In this document: in pieces, positions 7,169-13,641 of the stretch
Numbering within the stretch: the stretch's first letter is position 1
Layout of the letters: each line of letters starts with the position of its first letter
Origin: a virus
Strand: one strand, 5' to 3'
DNA length: 34,963 nucleotides
IMG/VR virus record: IMGVR_UViG_3300003322_001045
Coordinates: 1-34,963 of that record
The notes under the pieces: model-generated
Database searches by the model: none
Seen by the model: the letters and a program-made list of their open reading frames with translations, nothing else
What the model was told of the DNA's origin: nothing
Made by a program: the position numbers and the translations under genes

Positions 7169-8051
7169 GCACTGATTCGATTATTTTCTGCGCTTGCTTC
7201 TGGTCTTCGATCAAAATTTCGTCGCTCGGGCTGATGACTTTGGCGTCGATTGCCGCCTGCTTGATTTTCTTGTAAGCGATTTCGCTGAACCCGCCGCGAG
7301 CAGACCAGAATTTGCCGAACGATTCGTAGCTGATTATTCGGCCGTTTTTTCCGGCCCAGTTCGACCAGACCCAGTTTTCTACGTCGTCGGATTTTTCTTT
7401 GGGCGGCGAGGCGCGTCTACGAGCTGTAGGCGCGTCTGTTGCGGCTGAAATTATCGTTAACTGTAGCCCGGAAAACAAAATCGCAAACACTAATAGCGGT
7501 ATCCACCGTTTAGGCTTTATCGCGTCAGGGATCGCGGTAAAAAGAGCCTCGGCGGTAATGGGTGGTTTCGCGTTTTCCTTGAGCTGTAGGCGCGCGTCGC
7601 GGTCTTTTTTCGCTTCGGCGGCGACGCGTCTTGCTTCTGCGAGCTGTAGGAATATCTGATCCATCGTCTCGCGCTTCGCGGCTTCGTCGTACTGGCGCTG
7701 TAGGTCTGATACGGCGAGGTCTGCGGCATCCTGTTTGGTTGTCAGGCGGATGAGTTCGGTATCTGGCCCAGTAACCTGGCTCTGGACATCGGTACTCACC
7801 AGCACAAACGACAGGTCAAAGAAAAACGCGACGAATGCAAACATTGCCCAAAGGATCTTGTTGCCCTTAATCCAAGCTCGGACGCCGAATAGGACTACGA
7901 CGAGCGATAACGCGCCCATAGCTACGGCCTCGACGGGGCCGGGTGAAACAACTACGAAGCATATGCCCACGATGAGTATGTCGATAACGAGGGCGACGAT
8001 TAGGCCGTAGCCGTCGAGGATCTTATTGAGGATTGGGGAGTTTAGCTTCAT
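7158..8051 (-). CDS. Multi-span membrane protein with coiled coil
   Basis: 297 residues. Three membrane segments lie in the first 90 residues (about 14-36, 40-60, 66-88), with a fourth at about 183-205 (WIPLLVFAILFSGLQLTIIS). Between them is a charged coiled coil (about 100-165, KQDAADLAVSDLQRQYDEAAKRE). The C-terminus (220-297) is soluble, with a W-rich patch and helices that resemble a small DNA- or peptide-binding domain (GFSEIAYKKIKQAAIDAKVI). No family is recognised. A host-envelope or superinfection role is possible. The gene starts inside the preceding one (29-base overlap) with a weak ribosome site. Confidence 0.75.
   Translation of the reverse strand: MKLNSPILNKILDGYGLIVALVIDILIVGICFVVVSPGPVEAVAMGALSLVVVLFGVRAWIKGNKILWAMFAFVAFFFDLSFVLVSTDVQSQVTGPDTELIRLTTKQDAADLAVSDLQRQYDEAAKRETMDQIFLQLAEARRVAAEAKKDRDARLQLKENAKPPITAEALFTAIPDAIKPKRWIPLLVFAILFSGLQLTIISAATDAPTARRRASPPKEKSDDVENWVWSNWAGKNGRIISYESFGKFWSARGGFSEIAYKKIKQAAIDAKVISPSDEILIEDQKQAQKIIESVLDK
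7423..7704 (-). repeat. Four copies of CCTACAGC within one gene
   Basis: GCTGTAGG on the plus strand occurs at 7423-7430, 7583-7590, 7643-7650 and 7697-7704. The first three are extended to GAGCTGTAGG. On the coding strand the copies are read in more than one phase (PTA in one, LQL or LQR in others). The spacings are irregular. Confidence 0.6.
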
Positions 8052-8304
8052 AAGCGTCGGGGCCAGCTTTTGTTATTTCGAGTATTTCTTTGAATTTTTC
8101 TGTATTAATGCTGATTTGTGCCATGGCCGGACCAATAACAATGCCGTCCGATTCCATGTTTTCAGGCTTGCTTTTACTGGCAATAATGCATTGGGCTTGA
8201 ACTTCGAGCATCGCAATTTGCATTTTGAGCAGCATGTTTTCGACGAACAAGGCATCGCGTTGTTTCTGAATTTTCCGTTTTGGCAATCTGGAATGTCGAA
8301 TCAT
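8023..8304 (-). CDS. Hypothetical helical protein
   Basis: 93 residues. The first 50 form a basic then Leu/Met-rich helix (KQRDALFVENMLLKMQIAMLEVQAQCII), likely a coiled coil. A short loop and a second helix (TEKFKEILEITKAGPDAY) follow. The ATG overlaps the stop of the tiny upstream gene (ATGA), and its 3' end overlaps the membrane-protein gene by 29 bases, so it may be co-translated with both. No family recognised. Confidence 0.68.
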   Translation of the reverse strand: MIRHSRLPKRKIQKQRDALFVENMLLKMQIAMLEVQAQCIIASKSKPENMESDGIVIGPAMAQISINTEKFKEILEITKAGPDAYEAKLPNPQ

Positions 8305-8384
8305 TTGTATACCCCAATCACAATAGTGAGAGTGCAGCCGAAGAAAATGATAATTCCGAGTAGGAAGCCGATTGCGCGCTTCAC
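8301..8384 (-). CDS. Tiny membrane peptide (27 aa)
   Basis: GTG-started frame: KRAIGFLLGIIIFFGCTLTIVIGVYK. Two basic residues are followed by a 20-residue hydrophobic segment containing one Cys. GGAGG lies six bases before the GTG, which is the best ribosome site of the region. The GTG overlaps the upstream stop (GTGA) and the TGA stop overlaps the downstream ATG (ATGA). Coupling at both ends and the single-span topology make this a real small gene. It may assist the membrane protein encoded just downstream. Confidence 0.7.
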   Translation of the reverse strand: MKRAIGFLLGIIIFFGCTLTIVIGVYK

Positions 8385-8629
8385 TTTATCCTCCGAACCG
8401 CTTCAATCGCGGTTTGCACCGATGCAGGATCTTTCACATCCATCATTAGATCACGAAGTCCATGAATTATCGCCTCAACCAAAGATTGATGCTGTGGCCC
8501 GACAATTTCTACTTGATATTTACCGGGCGGCAAATCGGCGATTATTTCAATATCCGTTTTTTCATATGCTGATTTTGCCACTTGGGCCTGATATTGGCGC
8601 ATAGCCCGGTCGATCATTGGTGTGCTCAT
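8381..8629 (-). CDS. Hypothetical small protein
   Basis: 82 residues, unrecognised. The N-terminal helix is followed by a short beta-like stretch with a P-P-G-K-Y-x-V-E-I turn, then two helices (SLVEAIIHGLRDLMM and ASVQTAIEAVRRI). It starts in the stop of the zinc-ribbon gene upstream (ATGA) after GGAGCAGG. It ends in the GTGA overlap with the tiny membrane peptide. Confidence 0.68.
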   Translation of the reverse strand: MSTPMIDRAMRQYQAQVAKSAYEKTDIEIIADLPPGKYQVEIVGPQHQSLVEAIIHGLRDLMMDVKDPASVQTAIEAVRRIK

Positions 8630-8811
8630 TTTTTGCCTGCTCCGGTATCTGCGAACTGATAGCCCTGGCGCTGTAGACTATAGCGGCGTTGCCTTCCTTG
8701 TAATCCGCATGTATGCGTAGCGCCGCATTGTTTGCAACGGTATGCGCGACGGCCGTCAAGCGCGCGACCCTTGTCATATTTTACACATCCGCATGTGCAT
8801 GGGTATTTCAT
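8626..8811 (-). CDS. Small zinc-ribbon protein
   Basis: 61 residues from the ATG at 8811, chosen because AGGAG lies seven bases upstream and a strong terminator lies just before it. Cysteines occur as C-T-C-G-C near the start and C-K-Q-C-G-A-T-H-T-C in the middle, so one or two zinc ions are likely. The rest is Arg/Gln-rich (GRQRRYSLQRQGY). The look is that of a small nucleic-acid- or protein-binding adaptor. The open frame extends upstream, but that part would run through the terminator and tRNA-like element. Confidence 0.68.
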   Translation of the reverse strand: MKYPCTCGCVKYDKGRALDGRRAYRCKQCGATHTCGLQGRQRRYSLQRQGYQFADTGAGKK

Positions 8812-8823
8812 TTTCTTCTCCTC

Positions 8824-8863
8824 AAAAAAGCGGCAGCGGATAAGGAGGTAACTCCGCTGCCGC
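8824..8863 (-). terminator. Strong terminator hairpin with an anti-Shine-Dalgarno loop
   Basis: Perfect 11-bp stem: plus-strand arms 8830-8840 and 8853-8863, followed on the minus strand by six Ts (8824-8829). The loop, read on the minus strand, is GTTACCTCCTTA. Its last nine bases equal the 3' tail of bacterial 16S rRNA (ACCTCCTTA). The hairpin closes the transcript carrying the tRNA-like element. It also precedes the AGGAG site of the 8626-8811 gene, to which CTCCT in the loop could pair. Confidence 0.85.
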
Positions 8864-8872
8864 GCAGAAATA

Positions 8873-8953
8873 ACGCGGTGTCCCGTCCGCGTCTGGAAGG
8901 ATAGGGAATTGAACCCAAATAGCCCAGCCCGTGTTAACGGGTCGCATCCTCCC
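8873..8953 (-). ncRNA. tRNA-like element plus hairpin (candidate small RNA)
   Basis: Minus strand. The T-arm-like part has GGGTTCAATTCCC, and TCCTTCC at the 3' side pairs with GGGAGGA at 8947-8953, giving a 60-nt element (8894-8953). A CCCG/CGGG hairpin with loop TTAACA lies inside. Alternatively GGAATGG further upstream pairs with the 3' arm (one mismatch), giving a normal 72-nt length but weak D- and anticodon stems. A separate 6-bp hairpin (8873-8892) follows, then the terminator. The 5' half overlaps the last codons of the 8934-9221 gene, whose TAA lies in the central loop. Confidence 0.45.
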
Positions 8954-9221
8954 GTGATCCATTCCGACAACTAACCCACATCCCAAGCCGCATTCCTGGA
9001 ATCTTTGGCCATGGCCGCATATCTTTCATATGCATTTGCCAGTCGCGTTCCCATTGCGACGGAATATACCCGTGCGCGCTGAAAAATTCGCGAAGCATCT
9101 TGTAGAAATTATCGCGGGCGTCGAACTGCTCGGAGAGTTTTTTGTAATCGGCGTTTGTCGCGCGGAGTTTTTTCAGCAAGGCGAGGAGGGCGCTCCATCT
9201 GGATTTAAGCCATTTAAACAT
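8934..9221 (-). CDS. Hypothetical protein
   Basis: 95 residues. The N-terminus is an amphipathic, basic helix (FKWLKSRWSALLALLKKLRATNADYKKL) that may associate with membranes or form a coiled coil. The C-terminal half is Trp- and Met-rich. It overlaps the upstream gene by eight bases. Its last codons form part of the tRNA-like element, so the 3' end of this gene may be constrained by that RNA. No family recognised. Confidence 0.65.
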   Translation of the reverse strand: MFKWLKSRWSALLALLKKLRATNADYKKLSEQFDARDNFYKMLREFFSAHGYIPSQWERDWQMHMKDMRPWPKIPGMRLGMWVSCRNGSREDATR

Positions 9222-9438
9222 ACATTTTCTTCTTTCCGAAATTAGTTAATGGTTTGCCATTAAATTCGGCGTAAATGTTTTTCTCAACCGGGTTAAGTTT
9301 CCAAACGCCGGAATCGATATTCAATGCTTCCTCCATGGTTATGCCATAAAGGTTTATTCGAGTGAAACTACGGGCGCACCAAGCACAGGAATGCATGGCA
9401 TTGTGATTTTCGCCTCCACATGTTTTGCATATTATCAT
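9214..9438 (-). CDS. Small zinc-finger protein
   Basis: 74 residues. C4-K-T-C7 and C18-A-W-C21 form a zinc ribbon, with two His residues in the intervening loop. The remaining 50 residues are a mixed domain with ITMEEALNIDSGVWKLNP and a basic GKKKM end. The ATG overlaps the upstream TGA (ATGA) and has GGGGG before it. Probably a nucleic-acid or adaptor protein; function unknown. Confidence 0.68.
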   Translation of the reverse strand: MIICKTCGGENHNAMHSCAWCARSFTRINLYGITMEEALNIDSGVWKLNPVEKNIYAEFNGKPLTNFGKKKMYV

Positions 9439-9809
9439 ATCAGCCCCCTAATTATCTCAATCTCCCCGCTTTTCAAAACCCGCCAAATCTCAGAATTCCC
9501 GCCATGATCCAAAACGAAGTTATGCCAGCGCGCTTGCCCCGGCACAAGATGGTCATTCACCGTTTTAAGCTCGACGCCCGTAAAAACAGCCAGCTTTTTG
9601 CCCACCATTTCCGGCATAACAACGATTTCCGTGAACCCTATCCGGTCCGATCCCTTCATTTCGTCGTCTTTCTCGCGGCGACCGCTTGGCGGAGGTGGTA
9701 GGCCATATGTTATGTATCCGCCTGTCTTTGGCTGGTAGGCCCCGCGCCGGTTTGGCCACGTAAGAGGGTGAGCAAGCCATGCCTTGTCTTCAAGTTCGCG
9801 GATGTTCAT
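9435..9809 (-). CDS. VRR-NUC domain nuclease
   Basis: 124 residues. From residue 54 on, the pattern fits the VRR-NUC branch of the PD-(D/E)xK nucleases: G-S-D-R-I-G-F-T (the 'G-x-P/x-D' strand), a hydrophobic strand, T-G-V-E-L-K-T (E-x-K), then P-G-Q-A-R-W-H-N-F (Q-x-x-W) and a G-G-N-S-E-I-W-R-V strand. The size is typical for phage VRR-NUC proteins, which often act on branched or flapped DNA. The first 50 residues are a Pro-rich extension. Genes on both sides overlap by four bases, placing it with the helicase and regulators of the early block. Confidence 0.82.
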   Translation of the reverse strand: MNIRELEDKAWLAHPLTWPNRRGAYQPKTGGYITYGLPPPPSGRREKDDEMKGSDRIGFTEIVVMPEMVGKKLAVFTGVELKTVNDHLVPGQARWHNFVLDHGGNSEIWRVLKSGEIEIIRGLI

Positions 9810-10276
9810 TCGGCAGCCTCAAGATATTTCTTGTCAATTTTCCTATAAATCAAGCCTTTTATGATGTAGTCGACAACTTGTTTTGATACGCCGAATTTTT
9901 TGCCAATGGCTTCGAGCGTTGTTTCTTTAACCAAACGTTTATATTCAAGATGCTTTGCCCAAAGCGCACGAAGTTCGAGTATTTGAGATTCGGTTAGCTT
10001 GCTATTTTTTTGCAGCAACTGGGCCTTTGTTTCGAATATGCCATTTTTCAGAAAACGGTTGTAATGCGTATTGCATACGCCGTTCGCATATACTTCTTTG
10101 CCGCAGAGCGCGCCATCTTCTTCTATTTTACAAATAGCATTTTTAGCTATCCCTATCTTTCTTGGCAATCTGCCGGCATATCTTTCTTGACCATAATGAA
10201 ATTTACAGAAACCGCGAACGAATACAGGTTTTACGCAACCTTCCCTTGCACAGATGGCGTTTATTTTTCTACTCAC
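9806..10276 (-). CDS. DNA-binding protein with two zinc knuckles and a C-terminal HTH
   Basis: 156 residues. Two similar zinc motifs occur: CAREGC...GFCKFHY (residues about 9-28) and C...CGKEVYANGVCNTHYNR (about 49-75). Such paired C-x(n)-C-x(n)-C-x-x-H-Y units occur in phage HNH-associated and regulatory proteins. The C-terminal third (about 118-142, TLEAIGKKFGVSKQVVDYII) is a clear helix-turn-helix. No nuclease residues are seen, so a regulator or DNA-targeting protein is more likely than an HNH enzyme. It is a candidate for binding the shared promoter or origin repeats. Confidence 0.78.
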   Translation of the reverse strand: MSRKINAICAREGCVKPVFVRGFCKFHYGQERYAGRLPRKIGIAKNAICKIEEDGALCGKEVYANGVCNTHYNRFLKNGIFETKAQLLQKNSKLTESQILELRALWAKHLEYKRLVKETTLEAIGKKFGVSKQVVDYIIKGLIYRKIDKKYLEAAE

Positions 10277-10626
10277 AACTGCCCCTGCTCAATCCGCCGA
10301 AGATCGCCCATGGTCAACGGCACGCGCTGTTCTTTCGGTCGCGACGCATCAGCCCACCGGCGCATACGATCATGGTGCTTGCTCAAAGACGCTGCCGCCT
10401 GATCCGGCGTTATTTTCAGCCGGGCAAGCAGCGCGATCAGATCGCCGCGAGTTACCTTGCGCGTTTCCATGGGTGGGGCATATTGCACCTTTTCGAGCAC
10501 ATCGTCAGGCATGGGAGAGCGCCCGCAGAGGTAGTTCTGCACCACGTGCCGACTCACGCCCAAAATGGATGCTACATGGTCGTTTGTGAAGTTTTTTCGT
10601 AGGATAAGTTGTTTTAACAGATTCAT
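10273..10626 (-). CDS. HTH regulator with two XRE-like helix-turn-helix units
   Basis: 117 residues from the ATG at 10626. Residues about 11-33 (FTNDHVASILGVSRHVVQNYLCGRSPMPDDV) are an XRE/Cro-like HTH. A second similar unit follows at about 60-90 (DLIALLARLKITPDQAAASLSKHHDRMRRWADASR). Tandem HTHs suit binding to paired half-sites. An in-frame ATG nine bases upstream overlaps the -10 of promoter C, so the internal ATG is preferred. That ATG is seven bases from the -10, so the mRNA may be leaderless. It is the first gene of its transcript and a likely transcription regulator of the early/late switch. Confidence 0.8.
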   Translation of the reverse strand: MNLLKQLILRKNFTNDHVASILGVSRHVVQNYLCGRSPMPDDVLEKVQYAPPMETRKVTRGDLIALLARLKITPDQAAASLSKHHDRMRRWADASRPKEQRVPLTMGDLRRIEQGQL

Positions 10627-10633
10627 TCGCTTC

Positions 10634-10662
10634 ATCCTAATTTAGTTTACACGAGTTGTCAA
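10634..10662 (-). promoter_or_regulatory. Early promoter C (TTGACA-N17-TAGGAT)
   Basis: -35 TTGACA at 10657-10662, GTGTA at 10648-10652, -10 TAGGAT at 10634-10639. The TGA inside the -35 is the stop codon of the helicase gene. It drives the tandem-HTH regulator, whose ATG is seven bases from the -10. Confidence 0.78.
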
Positions 10663-12041
10663 GCGCGATTTTTGAGCACGCGTGTCCAAATCTCAAGCCC
10701 TCGCTGATCCGGTAGCCCCATCATGCGCGCCACCCGCTGCGCCTGTAAACCGTTCCGGGCCTCGCGCGCGATACGCCTGATCAATATCTGATCGTCTACG
10801 AATTCCATGTTTAGTTGACCGCCGCCAAGTTTGACGAGTTCGCCGTCTTTCTCATTGACGACGCGCGGGGAAGGCGGCGCCTTCTCCCACGCATAGCCGC
10901 AATGTGGGCAAAACATGAGCACGCGGCGTACCGGGCGCTCGCATTGTGGGCATTTTTTTAGTTCTGAGACGCCTTTTTCTATGCGCGGCGGAGGTTCAAG
11001 GTTCCATTCGCGGTCGATGTCAGGCAGGTTATGTCGGAGGTAATTATTGCAGGTGTCGAGGTTTATTAAGTGCGGTTTACCGGGCGAGACCATGCCTCCC
11101 CTTCCGATCATCTGTAAATAGGTCATAAGCGATTGTGTAGGCCTGGCCTGAATAATGCATTCGCAATCGCGAACGGTGAAGCCCATGACGAAAATTTCTA
11201 CGGAAACTAAGACCTTAAATTCCCCGGCGTAGAATCTTTCAAGCGTTTTCCTAATAGTTCCCGCATCATTCGCACTTGACAAACTCACCGCCGGATACCC
11301 AGAAGCCGTGAACTGCGCCGCCATATCGTCAGCATGCTTTATGCCGGCGCAAAACACGAGCGTCTTTTTACCCTTAGCATGTTTCTCCCAGTGCTTGACG
11401 GTCTCGCTAAGAACAAATGGCTTATCGATCTTTTCATTGACTTCCGTTTTATTATAATCGCCATTCGATATATGAACACCGCTGTCGTCGAATAGCTCGG
11501 CGGCGAAGGTTTCTATTTTGCATAGTCGCCCCATAGCCTGTAGTTCGCGAATACTTGGGCCTTTGACCATCTTCGTAAACGGCGGGTTGAACCCTTTACG
11601 GTCGAGCCGGATCCATGTTGCGCTGAGGCCAATGATTATCGTATTCGGGAATGCCGCGATTATGTCTTTGTAGCGTTGTGCCTGGCATAAATGTGCCTCG
11701 TCGATAATCATGATCTTAGGAGGTTCCCATTCCTGCATTTCTGATAAGCGGACGTGAAGGCTGTCTTTACTGATTACCTGTACCCGGTAGCGCAGGCGTG
11801 GGTATCCGGGAGCAATTATGCCGTGACGATACCCGTTTTCTTCTAGTTCTCGGCTCATTTGGTCGATGAGAATTCGAGTATGCGCGAGAAACCAGACCGA
11901 TTTGAAATGCTCGACGAGTTGGAGCGCGACTATTGATTTCCCGCCGCGCGTGGGGAGGAATACGGCTATGCCTTTATGGCCGTTGTCGATTTCAGTGAGG
12001 ACGTCTTCGAATATTTTTCTCTGGTAGGGGTAGGGGGTCAC
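10659..12041 (-). CDS. SF2 DEAH-type DNA helicase with C-terminal zinc ribbon
   Basis: 460 residues. Motifs in order: Q-like YPYQRKI, Walker A LPTRGGKS (Lys35), Ia-like AHTRILIDQM, DEAH (114-117), SAT (140-142), a long second RecA domain with VLVSVEIFVMGFT, and motif VI QMIGRGGM (310-317). A zinc ribbon C364-P-Q-C367...C378-P-H-C381 and a helical tail follow. This is the UvrB/UvsW/RecG-like SF2 layout of many phage helicases, which remodel forks or recombination intermediates with ATP. GTG/ATG start overlaps the next gene by ATGA. It is adjacent to regulators and to the VRR-NUC gene. Confidence 0.93.
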   Translation of the reverse strand: MTPYPYQRKIFEDVLTEIDNGHKGIAVFLPTRGGKSIVALQLVEHFKSVWFLAHTRILIDQMSRELEENGYRHGIIAPGYPRLRYRVQVISKDSLHVRLSEMQEWEPPKIMIIDEAHLCQAQRYKDIIAAFPNTIIIGLSATWIRLDRKGFNPPFTKMVKGPSIRELQAMGRLCKIETFAAELFDDSGVHISNGDYNKTEVNEKIDKPFVLSETVKHWEKHAKGKKTLVFCAGIKHADDMAAQFTASGYPAVSLSSANDAGTIRKTLERFYAGEFKVLVSVEIFVMGFTVRDCECIIQARPTQSLMTYLQMIGRGGMVSPGKPHLINLDTCNNYLRHNLPDIDREWNLEPPPRIEKGVSELKKCPQCERPVRRVLMFCPHCGYAWEKAPPSPRVVNEKDGELVKLGGGQLNMEFVDDQILIRRIAREARNGLQAQRVARMMGLPDQRGLEIWTRVLKNRA

Positions 12042-12385
12042 CGGGACAAAAACTCCTCAACAATCCTCATACCGCAATGCGGGCATACGCTCACGCCCGA
12101 CTTATGCGGCGGCGCCGCCAAATACGGCAGCTCTTTATTACACGATAGCGCGAATATTTTTTGCTCGCCGCCGAGGTCTATATTGCTGCGGGTCCAGATG
12201 CAGGTGGAGAGGGTGAATTCTTCGACAGCGACAGCGATTTCTTCATGCATTTTGAATAGCGGCTTGGAACCGCGGCGGCTTTCGGCCCATATTTCGTTTT
12301 GAACAGAACAGATTTCAATCTCGTCATGATTGAAGAAATGCCCATATTCATCGCGAATTCTATTTACTGCTTGCTTTATGCTCAT
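12038..12385 (-). CDS. Hypothetical protein with a C-terminal zinc-binding motif
   Basis: 115 residues. The body is a mixed fold (DEIEICSVQNEIWAESR then EEIAVAVEEFTLSTCIW), which does not match a family I know. The end has C-P-H-C-G-M-R-I, half of a zinc ribbon. Overlaps the helicase start by four bases, so it may be an accessory to the helicase. Its start overlaps the stop of the gene upstream. Confidence 0.66.
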   Translation of the reverse strand: MSIKQAVNRIRDEYGHFFNHDEIEICSVQNEIWAESRRGSKPLFKMHEEIAVAVEEFTLSTCIWTRSNIDLGGEQKIFALSCNKELPYLAAPPHKSGVSVCPHCGMRIVEEFLSR

Positions 12386-12612
12386 TTACGCTTCGCCCTA
12401 TTCGGCCCCAAATCACCTTTTTCGCTCACGATCTCAGCACCCATGATTCCGACGCAGTATGAAAAATGCTCTTCGCAAAGATAGCGTTTGCCTGAGCCCA
12501 TTTCGCCCACCGAAGGCTTACCACATGCAATGACCTTTGTCGGGCGCATGGGATCTTTTACCTCGAAAACGCATTTTACCGGGTATGATTTTTTCCAGCG
12601 TATTGCATTCAT
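12382..12612 (-). CDS. Hypothetical small Cys-containing protein
   Basis: 76 residues. Basic ends (MNAIRWKKSYPVKC and GPNRAKRK) flank a section with C-G-K-P and C-E-E-H-F-S-Y-C, so it could bind a metal (C-x-x-H-x(3)-C). The pattern 'A-C-G-K-P...R-Y-L-C-E-E-H' resembles short zinc-binding proteins in phage operons. Overlaps both neighbours by four bases. Confidence 0.66.
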   Translation of the reverse strand: MNAIRWKKSYPVKCVFEVKDPMRPTKVIACGKPSVGEMGSGKRYLCEEHFSYCVGIMGAEIVSEKGDLGPNRAKRK

Positions 12613-12839
12613 TCTTTAAGCCTTTCGATCAGGCGGTCGATGTCGTGCAGCATCATTTCTTGCTTTAGATGTGCAGCGACATCGTCAGGATGGTACGACC
12701 GAAACGCCGGATACTCCTCGCCAGCCTCTTTTAACAATCCGATAAGCTCAGCGATATCGTTTGAATCCATCATGCTATAGAGTTCTGCCATGGTGAATTC
12801 TTGGGAAGTCTCAACCATTTGATTGATTTGTATTTCCAT
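12609..12839 (-). CDS. Hypothetical acidic helical protein
   Basis: 76 residues, acidic and helical: FTMAELYSMMDSNDIAELIGLLKEAGEEYPAF and LKQEMMLHDIDRLIERL. It is the first gene after promoter D. The ATG lies six bases from the -10 box and has no Shine-Dalgarno site, so its mRNA is predicted to be leaderless. No family recognised. Confidence 0.7.
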   Translation of the reverse strand: MEIQINQMVETSQEFTMAELYSMMDSNDIAELIGLLKEAGEEYPAFRSYHPDDVAAHLKQEMMLHDIDRLIERLKE

Positions 12840-12845
12840 ATCCCA

Positions 12846-12874
12846 ACCCTACTCCAATTTACACAACCAGTCAA
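12846..12874 (-). promoter_or_regulatory. Early promoter D (TTGACT-N17-TAGGGT)
   Basis: -35 TTGACT at 12869-12874, GTGTA at 12860-12864, -10 TAGGGT at 12846-12851. It lies in the 3' end of the 12849-13070 gene, whose TAG stop forms the start of the -10 box. The downstream ATG is six bases from the -10. Confidence 0.72.
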
Positions 12875-13070
12875 CTACCACGCGCACTTTTTCTTTTGTA
12901 GCGTCCATTTTTGCTACGAATTTTCGGGCGCGATCCAGTAGTAATGCGCGGCCGCAGGCGAGGTCGTAGAGATACCAGTAGTCTTCCAGGAGGTCATAAC
13001 GGCCCAGCTCTACGGCTTTGTCGAGCCAGTGGCCAACGATTTCTTTTACCGGTTCAGAACGGCGATTCAA
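12849..13070 (-). CDS. Hypothetical small helical protein
   Basis: 73 residues from a TTG start (NRRSEPVKEIVGHWL). Mostly helical, Leu/Tyr-rich (ELGRYDLLEDYWYLYDLACGRALLLDRARKF), with a basic/valine-rich end. It overlaps the exonuclease gene upstream by 17 bases. The coding end doubles as promoter D. A TTG start with GAGGGAA about seven bases before is acceptable but not strong. Confidence 0.6.
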   Translation of the reverse strand: MNRRSEPVKEIVGHWLDKAVELGRYDLLEDYWYLYDLACGRALLLDRARKFVAKMDATKEKVRVVVDWLCKLE

Positions 13071-13632
13071 AACGTTCCCTCAGTGCCATCGCTACCGCGC
13101 GAGTCATTTCGATATCAGCCATAGCCCCATGGGCGCCTTCGGTGTTTATCCCGAGTGCGGCGGCTACGTCTGTCAGTCTATTACGTGGCGTTGCCTGAAT
13201 TTTCCACATCCAAACGCAGAACTGGAATGCTGCCATAACGTCCAGCATTGCGCCCGAAATCCAACTGAACAGATAGTTATCGCCAAAAGCCTTGAAGAGC
13301 GAATTGAGCATGTCAACATCGAAGCGGACGTTGTAGCCGGCGGCTATGAACTTGTCGTTTTTGTCAAACTTGTCGACGTATTTACCCATGAGTTCGTCAA
13401 GGCTCGATTTCAAAACCTTCGGGGCGGGTAAATTACCTATGCTCTCCGGCGTGAAGCCGTTTACCTCAAGCGCCTTTGCGTCGAGCTGTTTACCTATCCC
13501 GCGCGGATCCATATAAAGCGTTTGACGCTCTCTTATTTCGCCGTCGATTTCGACCATTGCCGCGAGGCTTATAATCCCGTGAATATTCGGGTCCAGGCCC
13601 GAAGTCTCTGTGTCGATCCATAATATTTTCAC
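13054..13632 (-). CDS. DnaQ-like DEDDh 3'-5' exonuclease
   Basis: 192 residues. All three Exo motifs are visible: Exo I D7-T-E9-T, Exo II Y-N-V-R-F-D105, and Exo III H168-G-A-M-A-D173. The His five residues before the last Asp marks the DEDDh subclass. The size equals a stand-alone DnaQ/RNase T-type exonuclease domain, with no polymerase attached. No DNA polymerase is in this window, so it may proofread for the host polymerase, trim recombination ends, or degrade RNA. Lies nine bases after the primase-helicase stop. AGGAGG precedes the ATG. Confidence 0.92.
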   Translation of the reverse strand: MKILWIDTETSGLDPNIHGIISLAAMVEIDGEIRERQTLYMDPRGIGKQLDAKALEVNGFTPESIGNLPAPKVLKSSLDELMGKYVDKFDKNDKFIAAGYNVRFDVDMLNSLFKAFGDNYLFSWISGAMLDVMAAFQFCVWMWKIQATPRNRLTDVAAALGINTEGAHGAMADIEMTRAVAMALRERFESPF

Positions 13633-13641
13633 ATTGTCCTC

